From contig CAYMST010000079.1 of NCBI GenBank assembly GCA_964393115.1, positions 1 through 18,181 on the forward strand: a stretch of DNA of 18,181 nt, given 5' to 3'. The translations under genes were made by a program, and so were the position numbers. The notes under the pieces are model-generated. The model did not search any database. It saw nothing but the letters and a program-made list of their open reading frames with translations, and was not told where the DNA came from. The stretch is from CAYMST01 sp964393115. Its GTDB lineage: Bacteria; Bacteroidota; Bacteroidia; Cytophagales; Cyclobacteriaceae. Below are positions 1 through 6,491 of the stretch, in pieces. Position 1 is the first letter of the stretch; the number at the start of each line of letters is the position of its first letter.

Positions 1-21
1 TACCAACTGAGCTACACCCGC
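1..21 (-). tRNA. tRNA 5' end (partial), probably tRNA-Gly
   Basis: Read on the minus strand, the first 21 bases give a tRNA 5' end: acceptor strand GCGGGTG, then TAGCTCAG and TTGGTA of the D arm. The rest, including the anticodon, lies beyond the left edge, so the amino acid cannot be read directly. Gly is inferred from the GCGGG acceptor start and from the Tyr-Gly-Thr-tuf gene order common in Bacteroidota, where the gene after tRNA-Tyr is tRNA-Gly. tRNA-Thr is the main alternative. It lies 48 bp downstream of tRNA-Tyr and is probably on the same transcript. Confidence 0.75.
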
Positions 22-69
22 ATTTTTAAATTGACCAAGAATTTCTAGAATTTAGAATTTCCTGTATCG

Positions 70-150
70 TGGGGAGAGCAGGATTCGAACCTGCGAAGCC
101 GAAGCAACGGATTTACAGTCCGTCCCATTTGACCGCTCTGGAATCTCCCC
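70..150 (-). tRNA. tRNA-Tyr (anticodon GTA)
   Basis: The minus strand folds as a complete class II tRNA. The acceptor arms GGGGAGA and TCTCCCC pair. The anticodon stem ACGGA/TCCGT encloses loop CTGTAAA with anticodon GTA at 116-114. An extended variable arm (about 12 nt) follows, then the T arm GCAGG-TTCGAAT-CCTGC. The discriminator base is A at position 70 and CCA is not encoded. The GTA anticodon and long variable arm together identify tyrosine. It is the upstream member of a minus-strand tRNA cluster. Confidence 0.97.
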
Positions 151-201
151 AGTAGAGCTTAAATTTTAGAGCCTTAAAAAGCCCGTTTTTTTAAAGGACT
201 G

Positions 202-209
202 CAAAAGTA
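202..209 (-). promoter_or_regulatory. Bacteroidota -7 element for the tRNA cluster
   Basis: The minus strand carries TACTTTTG, an exact match to the Bacteroidota -7 consensus TAnnTTTG, about 50 bp upstream of the tRNA-Tyr 5' end. No convincing -33 TTG lies 17-23 bp upstream, only a T/A-rich run. The position fits transcription of tRNA-Tyr and the following tRNA. Confidence 0.5.
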
Positions 210-343
210 TATGCTTTTTGATATTAAAAAAATATTTACCCAAAAATCTGAGATTAATTTAAAAAAACACGATTTAAAGACTTCTTATCAAGAGTTTAAT
301 TGAATGTTACCTATTAGAAGAAGGGGATTTATATGTGGATTTA

Positions 344-351
344 TATATTTG
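344..351 (+). promoter_or_regulatory. Possible -7 element for pyrH-frr
   Basis: TATATTTG matches TAnnTTTG exactly, about 100 bp upstream of the pyrH start. No -33 TTG lies 17-23 bp upstream, and in such AT-rich DNA a single match is weak evidence. Confidence 0.3.
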
Positions 352-450
352 CCCAATTTTGAATTTATATGATTAACATTAAATCCGAAGTTCATATAAT
401 TCAAGTATCATAATAAATTAGTACAAGCTTGACTTGACGATAAAGCAATA

Positions 451-1155
451 ATGAGATACAAAAGAATCCTTCTAAAATTAAGTGGCGAGGCTCTGATGGG
501 GAATCAGAGCTATGGAATTGACGCAGACAGATTAGATCAATATGCGCAAGAGATCAAGAAAGTAAAAGATGAACAAGTCGAAGTCGCAATAGTAATAGGA
601 GGAGGCAATATATTCAGGGGGGTTCAAGCTGAAGCCACTGGAATAGATCGCGTGCAAGGAGACTATATGGGAATGCTTGCTACCATGATTAATGCTATGG
701 CACTTCAGGGGTCATTAGAAAAGCACGGTATGTATACTCGCTTGATGTCTGGAATAAAAATGGATCAGGTCAGCGAGAGTTTTATTAGACGCAGAGCAGT
801 TCGTCATTTAGAAAAGGATAGAGTTGTGATATTTGGTGCCGGAACAGGCAATCCATATTTCACTACTGACTCCGCGGCAAGTCTACGCGCTATAGAAATT
901 GAGGCAGATGTTGTCCTTAAAGGCACGCGAGTAGACGGCGTATACACGGCTGATCCTGAAAAAGACCCCAGCGCAGAAAGATACTCAGAGGTCTCTTTCC
1001 AAGAGGTTTACCAAAAGGGACTTAACGTAATGGATATGACAGCCTTCACGCTATGTATGGAAAACAAACTTCCTATCGTTGTCTTTGACATGAACAAGCC
1101 TGGAAACTTGCAAAAGCTGGTTCAAGGAGAAGATATAGGGACATTAATAAAATAA
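451..1155 (+). CDS. pyrH: UMP kinase
   Basis: Phosphorylates UMP to UDP with ATP in pyrimidine nucleotide synthesis. It is a cytosolic, homohexameric enzyme of the amino acid kinase fold, unrelated to eukaryotic UMP/CMP kinases. Seen in the 234-aa product: the N-terminal KLSGEAL phosphate-binding loop (residues 9-15), the GGGNIFRG loop (50-57), the GDYMGMLAT helix start (70-78), and the UMP-contacting TGNPYFTTDSAA segment (132-143). The length is normal for the family. The ATG at 451 begins immediately before the conserved first strand, so the start is secure; there is no Shine-Dalgarno sequence. frr follows after 2 bp, and the pyrH-frr pairing is widespread in bacteria, so they are almost certainly co-transcribed. 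Confidence 0.97.
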   Translation: MRYKRILLKLSGEALMGNQSYGIDADRLDQYAQEIKKVKDEQVEVAIVIGGGNIFRGVQAEATGIDRVQGDYMGMLATMINAMALQGSLEKHGMYTRLMSGIKMDQVSESFIRRRAVRHLEKDRVVIFGAGTGNPYFTTDSAASLRAIEIEADVVLKGTRVDGVYTADPEKDPSAERYSEVSFQEVYQKGLNVMDMTAFTLCMENKLPIVVFDMNKPGNLQKLVQGEDIGTLIK

Positions 1156-1157
1156 AA

Positions 1158-1721
1158 ATGGACGAAGAAATACAGTTATTTCTAGACGAAGCCAAGGAGT
1201 TAATGAGTAAGACCATTACTCACACCACAAATGAGTTAACGAAAATAAGAGCAGGCAAAGCTTCTCCTTCAATGCTTGATAGTGTTACTGTTGAATATTA
1301 CGGCTCAATGACACCATTGTCTCAAGTAGCCTCGGTAAACACTCCCGATGCACGTACTATTAACGTAAAACCTTGGGAAAAAAACACTATCCCAGCTATA
1401 GAAAAAGCTATCCTAAATTCTGACCTGGGTTTTAACCCTCAAAATGATGGTGAGATGATACGTATTAACGTTCCTCCGCTGACTGAAGACAGAAGGAAGC
1501 AACTGGTGAAACAGGCCAAGGCAGAAGGTGAAAGTGGAAAAGTAAGCATACGTAATATTAGAAAGGATACCAATGACTCACTAAAAAAACTTCAAAAAGA
1601 AGGTGCTTCCGAAGATGAAGTGAAAAAGGGGGAAGAGCAGGTTCAAAAAATAACAGACTCCAGTGTAGCAAGAATTGATGAATTGGTCATTGCCAAGGAA
1701 AAGGATATCATGACGATATAA
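1158..1721 (+). CDS. frr: Ribosome recycling factor
   Basis: Acts with EF-G to split post-termination ribosomes so that subunits can be reused. The product is 187 aa, the family's normal size. Seen: the N-terminal helix, the RAGKASPSML segment (31-40), the hinge and beta domain with KPWEKNTIPAIEKAI (71-85), and the returning three-helix bundle with IRNIRKD (131-137), whose arginine corresponds to the ribosome-contacting Arg of the family. It begins 2 bp after the pyrH stop, indicating one operon. It ends 4 bp before the convergent nadD, leaving no room for a separate intergenic terminator. Confidence 0.97.
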   Translation: MDEEIQLFLDEAKELMSKTITHTTNELTKIRAGKASPSMLDSVTVEYYGSMTPLSQVASVNTPDARTINVKPWEKNTIPAIEKAILNSDLGFNPQNDGEMIRINVPPLTEDRRKQLVKQAKAEGESGKVSIRNIRKDTNDSLKKLQKEGASEDEVKKGEEQVQKITDSSVARIDELVIAKEKDIMTI

Positions 1722-1725
1722 AAAG

Positions 1726-2313
1726 TCACGTAAAATACTGTCTTGCTTTCAATAGTTCTTCTACTGGTTTTGGGACTAAGTATTTTACACTCTTACCTCT
1801 TCTTAGCAAATCTCTAATGTAAGTGGCTGAAATCTCTAAAAAAGGGGTTTCAGCTATCTTTATTTTACCTTCGTATTCACGAAGTCTCTCCGGGATTTTA
1901 TAATCTCTCTCTCCATTCCTTGGGTATACAATGATATTGTGATTCACTAGAATATCTCTATGATTTTTCCATTTGTGAAATGTCTTAAGGTTATCACCAC
2001 CCATAATAAGGTGAAATGATTTTGATGGAAACCGTTCTCTCAAGTATGTTAAAGTATCAGCAGTAAAGCTTGGTTTAGGCATGCTAAATTCAATATCTGA
2101 GACACGAAAATTATAATCATCATGAATAGCGGCTCTTACCAAATCTAACCTATCTTGTTCAGGCAATAGAGAAGCGCTTCGTTTATGAGGGTTTTGGGGA
2201 GAAACAACAAACCATACTTCCTTAAGCTCCGCGAGTTCACGTATTGTATGCGCAATAATTAAATGACCAGTATGTATTGGATTAAAAGAACCAAAGAAAA
2301 GCCCTACGTCCAA
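1726..2313 (-). CDS. nadD: Nicotinate-nucleotide adenylyltransferase
   Basis: Transfers AMP from ATP to nicotinate mononucleotide, giving deamido-NAD in NAD biosynthesis. The 195-aa product carries both nucleotidyltransferase signatures: GSFNPIHTGHL (8-18), with the catalytic H-x-G-H, and ISATYIR near the C-terminus (161-167). GGDNLKTFHKW (105-115) is also typical of NadD. The start is TTG at 2313, 2 bp after the gmk stop. It falls just before the first beta strand and no in-frame ATG is available, so the non-ATG start is well supported. The gmk-nadD order is common in Bacteroidota and implies one transcript. Confidence 0.95.
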   Translation of the reverse strand: MDVGLFFGSFNPIHTGHLIIAHTIRELAELKEVWFVVSPQNPHKRSASLLPEQDRLDLVRAAIHDDYNFRVSDIEFSMPKPSFTADTLTYLRERFPSKSFHLIMGGDNLKTFHKWKNHRDILVNHNIIVYPRNGERDYKIPERLREYEGKIKIAETPFLEISATYIRDLLRRGKSVKYLVPKPVEELLKARQYFT

Positions 2314-2315
2314 AA

Positions 2316-2879
2316 TTAACTTCTAATAAAACTGGTTACTACCCTTACTATTTCCTCCTTTGCTTCCTCTAAATCTGAATTCACCAAAATCCTGTCAAAT
2401 TCGGAAGCAAAAGTTAGTTCTTCTTCAATTTTGGCCAACCTTTTCTCTAAACTCTCAGGAGTTTCTGTGCCTCTTGAGATGAGTCTGTTCTTTATCACAT
2501 TAATATTTGGAGCCTGAATAAATATACCAAGAGCTTTGTCTTTAAAGAACTTTTTAATTTCCAATCCTCCCTTAACATCAACATCAAAGACAATATTTTT
2601 TCCTTGAGACCAAACTTTTCTTATTTCTTGTTTCAAGGTCCCATAGTATATGCCCTTATACACCTCTTCATACTCAACGAATTCCTTTTTTTGAAGATGG
2701 GCTTTAAATTGTGGGATGGTCAAAAAATAATAATCTTTCCCATGTTCTTCTCCCTCCCTTGGTTTGCGGGTTGTTGCAGAGGTACTAAATGCAAGCTGCG
2801 GAATTGATGCCACCAAATGACGAACCAAAGTGGTTTTACCTGACCCTGAAGGAGCACTAAGAATAATAGCCTTTGCCAT
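2316..2879 (-). CDS. gmk: Guanylate kinase
   Basis: Phosphorylates GMP (and dGMP) to GDP using ATP in the purine nucleotide pathway. The product is 187 aa. Seen: P-loop APSGSGKTTL (9-18), the GMP-binding STSATTRKPREGE segment (about 32-44) followed by GKDYYF, and the lid region with NRLISRGTETPESLEKRL. The start is ATG, as usual right before the P-loop strand. It lies 58 bp downstream of the anti-sigma-like gene and 2 bp upstream of nadD. The yicC-family gene that often precedes gmk is not here. No clear promoter appears in the 58-bp gap, so readthrough from the sigma-factor gene is possible. Confidence 0.96.
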   Translation of the reverse strand: MAKAIILSAPSGSGKTTLVRHLVASIPQLAFSTSATTRKPREGEEHGKDYYFLTIPQFKAHLQKKEFVEYEEVYKGIYYGTLKQEIRKVWSQGKNIVFDVDVKGGLEIKKFFKDKALGIFIQAPNINVIKNRLISRGTETPESLEKRLAKIEEELTFASEFDRILVNSDLEEAKEEIVRVVTSFIRS

Positions 2880-2937
2880 TAAGACAGAATTTATTGAGGT
2901 ATTTGTGGAATTTACTATACGTTTAGGTTAAATCGTT

Positions 2938-3174
2938 TTAACCCAGGATTTTATTTCTTATTGATTTCACTAAATCAACGGGGACTGGTTCCTTACTAAT
3001 TCTGGTTTTAACTAACTTATGGAATTCTGCTTCTACATTATAATGTTCTAAGCAACAAGAACATTGTTTGATATGCTCGAAAAGAAATGCCTCTTGTTCA
3101 GAAGACCCTTCGTTATCTAAGATCAGCTCTATTATTTCAAGACATTTTGCTAACTGTTCACAGTCCGATCCCAT
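2938..3174 (-). CDS. Small ZAS-type (zinc-finger) anti-sigma factor, putative
   Basis: A 78-aa soluble protein with no membrane segment, encoded 7 bp downstream of the ECF sigma gene. It contains H34-x3-C38-x2-C41, the core of the zinc-associated anti-sigma (ZAS) motif of RsrA, ChrR and RshA, with C11 (or C5) as a candidate upstream ligand. Known members bind and inhibit their sigma factor; RsrA releases it when its cysteines are oxidised. Inferred here: a cytoplasmic inhibitor of the adjacent sigma factor, possibly redox- or zinc-responsive. C40 and H44 are additional potential ligands. The spacing from C11 to H34 (22 residues between) is slightly shorter than in RsrA. The ATG start follows the sigma stop closely, so translational coupling is plausible. 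Confidence 0.72.
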   Translation of the reverse strand: MGSDCEQLAKCLEIIELILDNEGSSEQEAFLFEHIKQCSCCLEHYNVEAEFHKLVKTRISKEPVPVDLVKSIRNKILG

Positions 3175-3181
3175 TTATGTT

Positions 3182-3772
3182 TTAGTTATATCCCATTTCT
3201 TTCGCATATGACTTAAGCTTTTCTTTGAGTAGATTTCTAGCTCTATGTAACCTTGAACGTACCGTGCCTATTGGTATATCCAAAATTTTCGACATTTCTT
3301 CGTAAGTAAATCCCTCTAAGTCACAAAGTATAATCACAATTCTGAAATCAGCCGGCAAAGAATTTAAAGCTATGGATACTTCATCCCCAATCATTCCTTT
3401 GAGCGTCTCTACTCTCAGGTCTGTAGTGATATTTGCATCTACATCATCCGAATTGTAATACCCTTCTACATCGTTATAATCAACTTTAGAAGGTTCTTTC
3501 GACTTTTTCCTAAAGTCGTTAATAAAGCTGTTTTTCAAAATTCGAAACAGCCATGCTTTCGCGTTAGTTCCCTTTTCGAAAGAATTTATAAACCTATATG
3601 CCTTCAAAAAGGTGTCTTGCACCAAATCTTTGGCATCGTCTTCATTCAAAGTTAATCGATGGGCAAAATTGTACATGGAAGAGACATTGGGCATAAGCTC
3701 CTTCTCAAACAGTTCAACTTTTTCCTTTTCCGAATATCCTGAATTTGTCAATATCTCCGCAATTAAGTTCAC
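3182..3772 (-). CDS. ECF sigma-70 factor, SigR/SigH-like
   Basis: An alternative RNA polymerase sigma factor of the extracytoplasmic-function type, 196 aa. Seen: region 2 (about 27-95), including DAKDLVQDTFLKAYR (46-60) and the -10-recognising stretch GTNAKAWLFRILKNSFIND (68-86) followed by FRKK; an acidic linker (97-120); and region 4 (about 132-186), with the helix-turn-helix TYEEMSKILDIPIGTVRSR (156-174). The KAWLFRILKNSFIND-FRKKSKEP wording recalls the SigR/SigH (ECF12-like) group of actinobacteria, which are controlled by ZAS anti-sigma factors, and such a partner lies next door. The start is GTG at 3772. No in-frame ATG precedes conserved region 2, and the GTG is preceded by AAGGA, an SD-like sequence unusual in this window. 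The target promoters are unknown. Confidence 0.93.
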   Translation of the reverse strand: MNLIAEILTNSGYSEKEKVELFEKELMPNVSSMYNFAHRLTLNEDDAKDLVQDTFLKAYRFINSFEKGTNAKAWLFRILKNSFINDFRKKSKEPSKVDYNDVEGYYNSDDVDANITTDLRVETLKGMIGDEVSIALNSLPADFRIVIILCDLEGFTYEEMSKILDIPIGTVRSRLHRARNLLKEKLKSYAKEMGYN

Positions 3773-3803
3773 GGTCCTTAAACGTTTTGAACCGAGATAC
3801 AGT

Positions 3804-3827
3804 TACAGTGTCCCGAAGGACACTGTA
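3804..3827 (-). terminator. UUCG-capped hairpin after ahcY
   Basis: A perfect 10-bp inverted repeat (TACAGTGTCC / GGACACTGTA) with a 4-nt loop. On the minus strand, the direction of ahcY and the sigma gene, the loop reads TTCG closed by C-G, the exceptionally stable C(UUCG)G tetraloop. It starts 14 nt after the ahcY stop, where a terminator would sit. No U-tract follows, so it may act as an mRNA 3'-end stabiliser, a weak terminator, or an operator for the sigma gene rather than a canonical intrinsic terminator. Confidence 0.55.
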
Positions 3828-3840
3828 CTATCATGATTAT

Positions 3841-5148
3841 TTAGTATCTATAATAATCTGGTTTGAAAGGTCCTTCAACCTTAACACCAATATATTCTGC
3901 TTGATCAGCAGACAAAACATCAAGTTGAGCACCAACTTTAGCTAAGTGTAGCTCGGCTACTTTCTCATCTAAATGCTTAGGTAGCATGTAAACTTTGTTC
4001 TCATACGTCTTGGCATTTGTCCAAAGTTCCAACTGTGCTAGTGTTTGATTAGTAAATGAATTCGACATCACAAAAGAAGGGTGTCCTGTCGCACAACCCA
4101 GGTTCACTAGTCTACCTTCTGCTAAAACGATAATGTCATTTCCATCAACGTTATATAAGTCAACTTGTGGCTTTATTTCTAATTTCGTATCACCATAGTT
4201 GTCGTTCAACCAGGCCATATCAATTTCATTATCGAAATGTCCGATATTACAAACAATTGCCTTATCCTTAAGACCTTTGAAATGCTCAGCTTTGATAATG
4301 TCTTTATTTCCCGTAGCGGTAACTACGATATCAACCTCTTTAACAGCGTCGATCATCTTCTTCACCTCGAAACCGTCCATTGCAGCCTGTAAAGCACATA
4401 TCGGGTCTATTTCGGTAACGATTACTCGAACACCAGCGCTTCTCAAAGAATCAGCAGAACCTTTACCTACGTCTCCGTATCCAGCAACAACAGCCACTTT
4501 ACCGGCTAGCATCACATCGGTTGCTCTTCGAATAGCGTCGACTAAAGATTCTCGACAACCGTATTTGTTGTCGAATTTAGATTTAGTAACCGAATCATTA
4601 ACGTTAATAGCTGGAATTGGAAGCGTACCATTTTTCACCCGTTCGTAAAGTCTGTGAACTCCTGTTGTTGTTTCCTCCGAAAGTCCTTTAATGTCCTTAA
4701 CTAACTCTGGGTACTTATCCAAAACCATATTTGTCAGGTCGCCACCATCATCCAATATCATATTCAATGGCTTCTCTCCTTCAAAAGCAAACAGAGTTTG
4801 CTCAATACACCAATCAAACTCCTGATCATTCATCCCTTTCCAGGCATAAACAGGAATCCCCGCCTGTGCGATTGCGGCAGCGGCATGATCTTGAGTAGAG
4901 AAAATATTACAGGATGACCATGTTACCTCAGCACCAAGCTCCACCAATGTTTCAATCAATACAGCTGTTTGAATTGTCATGTGAAGACAACCAGCAATTC
5001 TAGCGCCTTTCAAAGGTTTTGAGTTTCCATATTCTGCTCTTAGGGCCATTAACCCTGGCATTTCGGCCTCGGCCAAATTAATCTCTTTTCGACCCCAGTC
5101 TGCCTGAGCAATGTCTTTTACTTTGTATGTTAAATTATCTGTTGTCAT
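3841..5148 (-). CDS. ahcY: Adenosylhomocysteinase (SAH hydrolase)
   Basis: Reversibly hydrolyses S-adenosylhomocysteine to adenosine and homocysteine, removing the product inhibitor of methyltransferases. It is a cytosolic NAD-dependent tetramer. The 435-aa product shows CLHMTIQTAVLIETL (54-68), DDGGD (133-137), EETTTGVHRLYE (158-169), the catalytic TKSKFDN (K189, D193, N194), the Rossmann GYGDVGKG (223-230), and the C-terminal KPDYYRY (429-435) that reaches into the neighbouring NAD site. It is full length and ends with the invariant tail. The ATG at 5148 is about 15 nt downstream of the predicted transcription start of its own promoter. It lies in the same direction as the sigma gene but is separated from it by a hairpin. 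Confidence 0.98.
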   Translation of the reverse strand: MTTDNLTYKVKDIAQADWGRKEINLAEAEMPGLMALRAEYGNSKPLKGARIAGCLHMTIQTAVLIETLVELGAEVTWSSCNIFSTQDHAAAAIAQAGIPVYAWKGMNDQEFDWCIEQTLFAFEGEKPLNMILDDGGDLTNMVLDKYPELVKDIKGLSEETTTGVHRLYERVKNGTLPIPAINVNDSVTKSKFDNKYGCRESLVDAIRRATDVMLAGKVAVVAGYGDVGKGSADSLRSAGVRVIVTEIDPICALQAAMDGFEVKKMIDAVKEVDIVVTATGNKDIIKAEHFKGLKDKAIVCNIGHFDNEIDMAWLNDNYGDTKLEIKPQVDLYNVDGNDIIVLAEGRLVNLGCATGHPSFVMSNSFTNQTLAQLELWTNAKTYENKVYMLPKHLDEKVAELHLAKVGAQLDVLSADQAEYIGVKVEGPFKPDYYRY

Positions 5149-5169
5149 CTAACTATTACTTTTGAAATT

Positions 5170-5198
5170 CAAAGCTATAGAAATCATTTATTAATCAA
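5170..5198 (-). promoter_or_regulatory. Bacteroidota-type promoter of ahcY
   Basis: On the minus strand, TTG (5198-5196), an 18-bp spacer and TAGCTTTG (5177-5170) match the Bacteroidota/Flavobacterium consensus TTG-N17-23-TAnnTTTG. Transcription would start near 5163, giving a leader of about 15 nt before the ahcY ATG. This is the best complete promoter in the window. Confidence 0.7.
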
Positions 5199-5218
5199 GA
5201 TGTTTGTGAAAATATAAA

Positions 5219-5983
5219 TTAGCCCTTCAACTTATATCTTACCTCTTTTATGTTAAATGATTTAACACCGTTGGAGGTACTGATGTTCAACCGTCCCTCA
5301 GGGTCTACTCCGATGATTTCTCCCTCAAAGACCTCTCCTGAGCTTTCAAACTTTCTAATCCTTTGAAAACCAAGTATTGATTGCTGATATATTTGCCTCA
5401 GTTGACTTTTGGATAGAACAAAACGATTGCATAAATCCTCAAGACTTTCACAGATTTCACGCAACAACGGCTCCGTGCCAGATGAGCGATAACCGTGCAG
5501 ATAAAGGGAAGTAGCCGTTTTCATTGGCCTGCGTACATTAAGAACGTTAACTCCTATTCCAATAACTATATGCTTCAATTTAGTACCAGAAAAAACCGTC
5601 TCAACCAATATACCAACAAATTTTTCCTCATTTATCAGTAGATCGTTCGGCCATTTTAATTGGGGTTGAATGCCTGTTTCATTTTTGACAGCTTCCATAA
5701 CCGCTAAACTTGCAATCATATTAATATCAAATACCTCCGCCACTTTCACAAATGAAGCTTTCATGTAAATCGATACCGCTAAACTCTTCCCTTCTTCCCC
5801 AACCCATTTACTCCCTCGTTGTCCCTTTCCGTCGTATTGATGAGGCGTACTGACAATATAACCGTTAGGCAACGAAGCATTATCCTGCAATAGTGTCTTC
5901 ATATATTGATTGGTAGAATGACACTTTGGCAGAAACAAACTATTTTGACCTATAAAAGATGTTTTGGCAAAAAATTTATGCAA
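5219..5983 (-). CDS. birA: Biotin-[acetyl-CoA carboxylase] ligase, monofunctional
   Basis: Activates biotin with ATP and attaches it to the carrier lysine of biotin-dependent carboxylases. The 254-aa product contains the biotin/AMP loop GKGQRGSKW (52-60), KWPNDLL (110-116), the following KFVGILVE (121-128, with the active-site lysine at 121), and a small C-terminal SH3-like domain (about 205-254). It lacks the N-terminal winged helix of E. coli BirA, so it cannot act as a bio operon repressor. This class-I form is usual in Bacteroidota. The start is TTG at 5983: an in-frame stop lies shortly upstream, no ATG is available, and the N-terminal FIGQN...CHSTN segment looks native. It is divergent from rsfS across 41 bp. 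Confidence 0.93.
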   Translation of the reverse strand: MHKFFAKTSFIGQNSLFLPKCHSTNQYMKTLLQDNASLPNGYIVSTPHQYDGKGQRGSKWVGEEGKSLAVSIYMKASFVKVAEVFDINMIASLAVMEAVKNETGIQPQLKWPNDLLINEEKFVGILVETVFSGTKLKHIVIGIGVNVLNVRRPMKTATSLYLHGYRSSGTEPLLREICESLEDLCNRFVLSKSQLRQIYQQSILGFQRIRKFESSGEVFEGEIIGVDPEGRLNISTSNGVKSFNIKEVRYKLKG

Positions 5984-5993
5984 AGTATTTTAG

Positions 5994-6001
5994 TAGTTTT
6001 G
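5994..6001 (+). promoter_or_regulatory. -7 element for rsfS (and probably ftsH)
   Basis: TAGTTTTG matches TAnnTTTG exactly in the 41-bp birA/rsfS divergent gap, and would give an rsfS leader of about 17 nt. The nearest upstream TTG (5964-5966) is 27 bp away, outside the usual 17-23, so the -33 element is weak or absent. Confidence 0.45.
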
Positions 6002-6024
6002 ACCGCTAAATTAATAATAGATCT

Positions 6025-6396
6025 GTGACAAAAAGCTTCAACGTTGATTCAAAAACCTTAGCGAAGGAAATAATCGCTGGAATGGAGGAAAAAAAAGCGC
6101 TAGACATTGTAATGTTGGATCTTCGTGAGGTACCGAACTCTATAGTGGACTTTTTCGTTATTTGCTCGGGCAATTCTGATACTCAGATAGAAGCCATATC
6201 AGAGTCGATTGAAGACGAAGTTGAAAAACACACTACCCAACGGCCCTGGAGTAAGGAAGGGATGGGTAACAAGGAATGGATAATTATCGATTATGTTGAT
6301 GTTGTGGCTCATGTCTTCCAAAAATCAACGAGAGGTTTTTACGGTTTGGAAGAGCTATGGGGAGACGGGAAAGTCATTTCAATAGACAAGGCATAG
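6025..6396 (+). CDS. rsfS: Ribosomal silencing factor RsfS (iojap family)
   Basis: Binds L14 of the 50S subunit and blocks subunit joining under nutrient limitation. The 123-aa product shows the family core: LDLREVPNSIVDFFVICSGN (37-56), SDTQIEAISESIEDEVEK, WSKEGMGNKEWIIIDYVD, and VVAHVFQKSTRGFYGLEELW. The length is typical. The start is GTG at 6025; an in-frame TAA lies just upstream (6007-6009) with no ATG between, and the next methionine would cut into the fold. It is divergent from birA and lies 95 bp upstream of ftsH, an arrangement common in Bacteroidota. Confidence 0.95.
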   Translation: MTKSFNVDSKTLAKEIIAGMEEKKALDIVMLDLREVPNSIVDFFVICSGNSDTQIEAISESIEDEVEKHTTQRPWSKEGMGNKEWIIIDYVDVVAHVFQKSTRGFYGLEELWGDGKVISIDKA

Positions 6397-6491
6397 TGGA
6401 ACAAACCAAACTCACAATAAGTTAAGAAATTGTTAAAAACACCGGGACTTATTAACATTACCTGTCCCAATGAACAAGAATCATCAGAAAT

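Larger units (their letters stand above)
151..450. other. Divergent intergenic region, tRNA cluster / pyrH
   Basis: A strongly AT-rich, 300-bp non-coding region separates the minus-strand tRNA cluster from plus-strand pyrH. No credible reading frame is present. It holds the tRNA -7 element at 202-209 and, on the plus strand, an exact TAnnTTTG match (TATATTTG, 344-351) that could serve pyrH with a leader of about 90 nt, though no -33 TTG is well placed for it. Nothing else stands out. Confidence 0.6.

Noticed and set aside
22..69. GAATTT/TAGAATTT repeats between the two tRNAs
   Set aside because: Simple AT-rich spacer between co-transcribed tRNA genes; no att-like or IS-like structure.
4199..4648. 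149-codon open frame on the plus strand opposite ahcY
   Set aside because: Antisense shadow of the highly conserved ahcY reading frame; no family resemblance and low-complexity Ser/Thr/Ile composition.
6444..6468. GGGAC...GTCCC inverted repeat in the ftsH leader
   Set aside because: Only 5 bp with a 15-nt spacer; too weak to call a regulatory structure.
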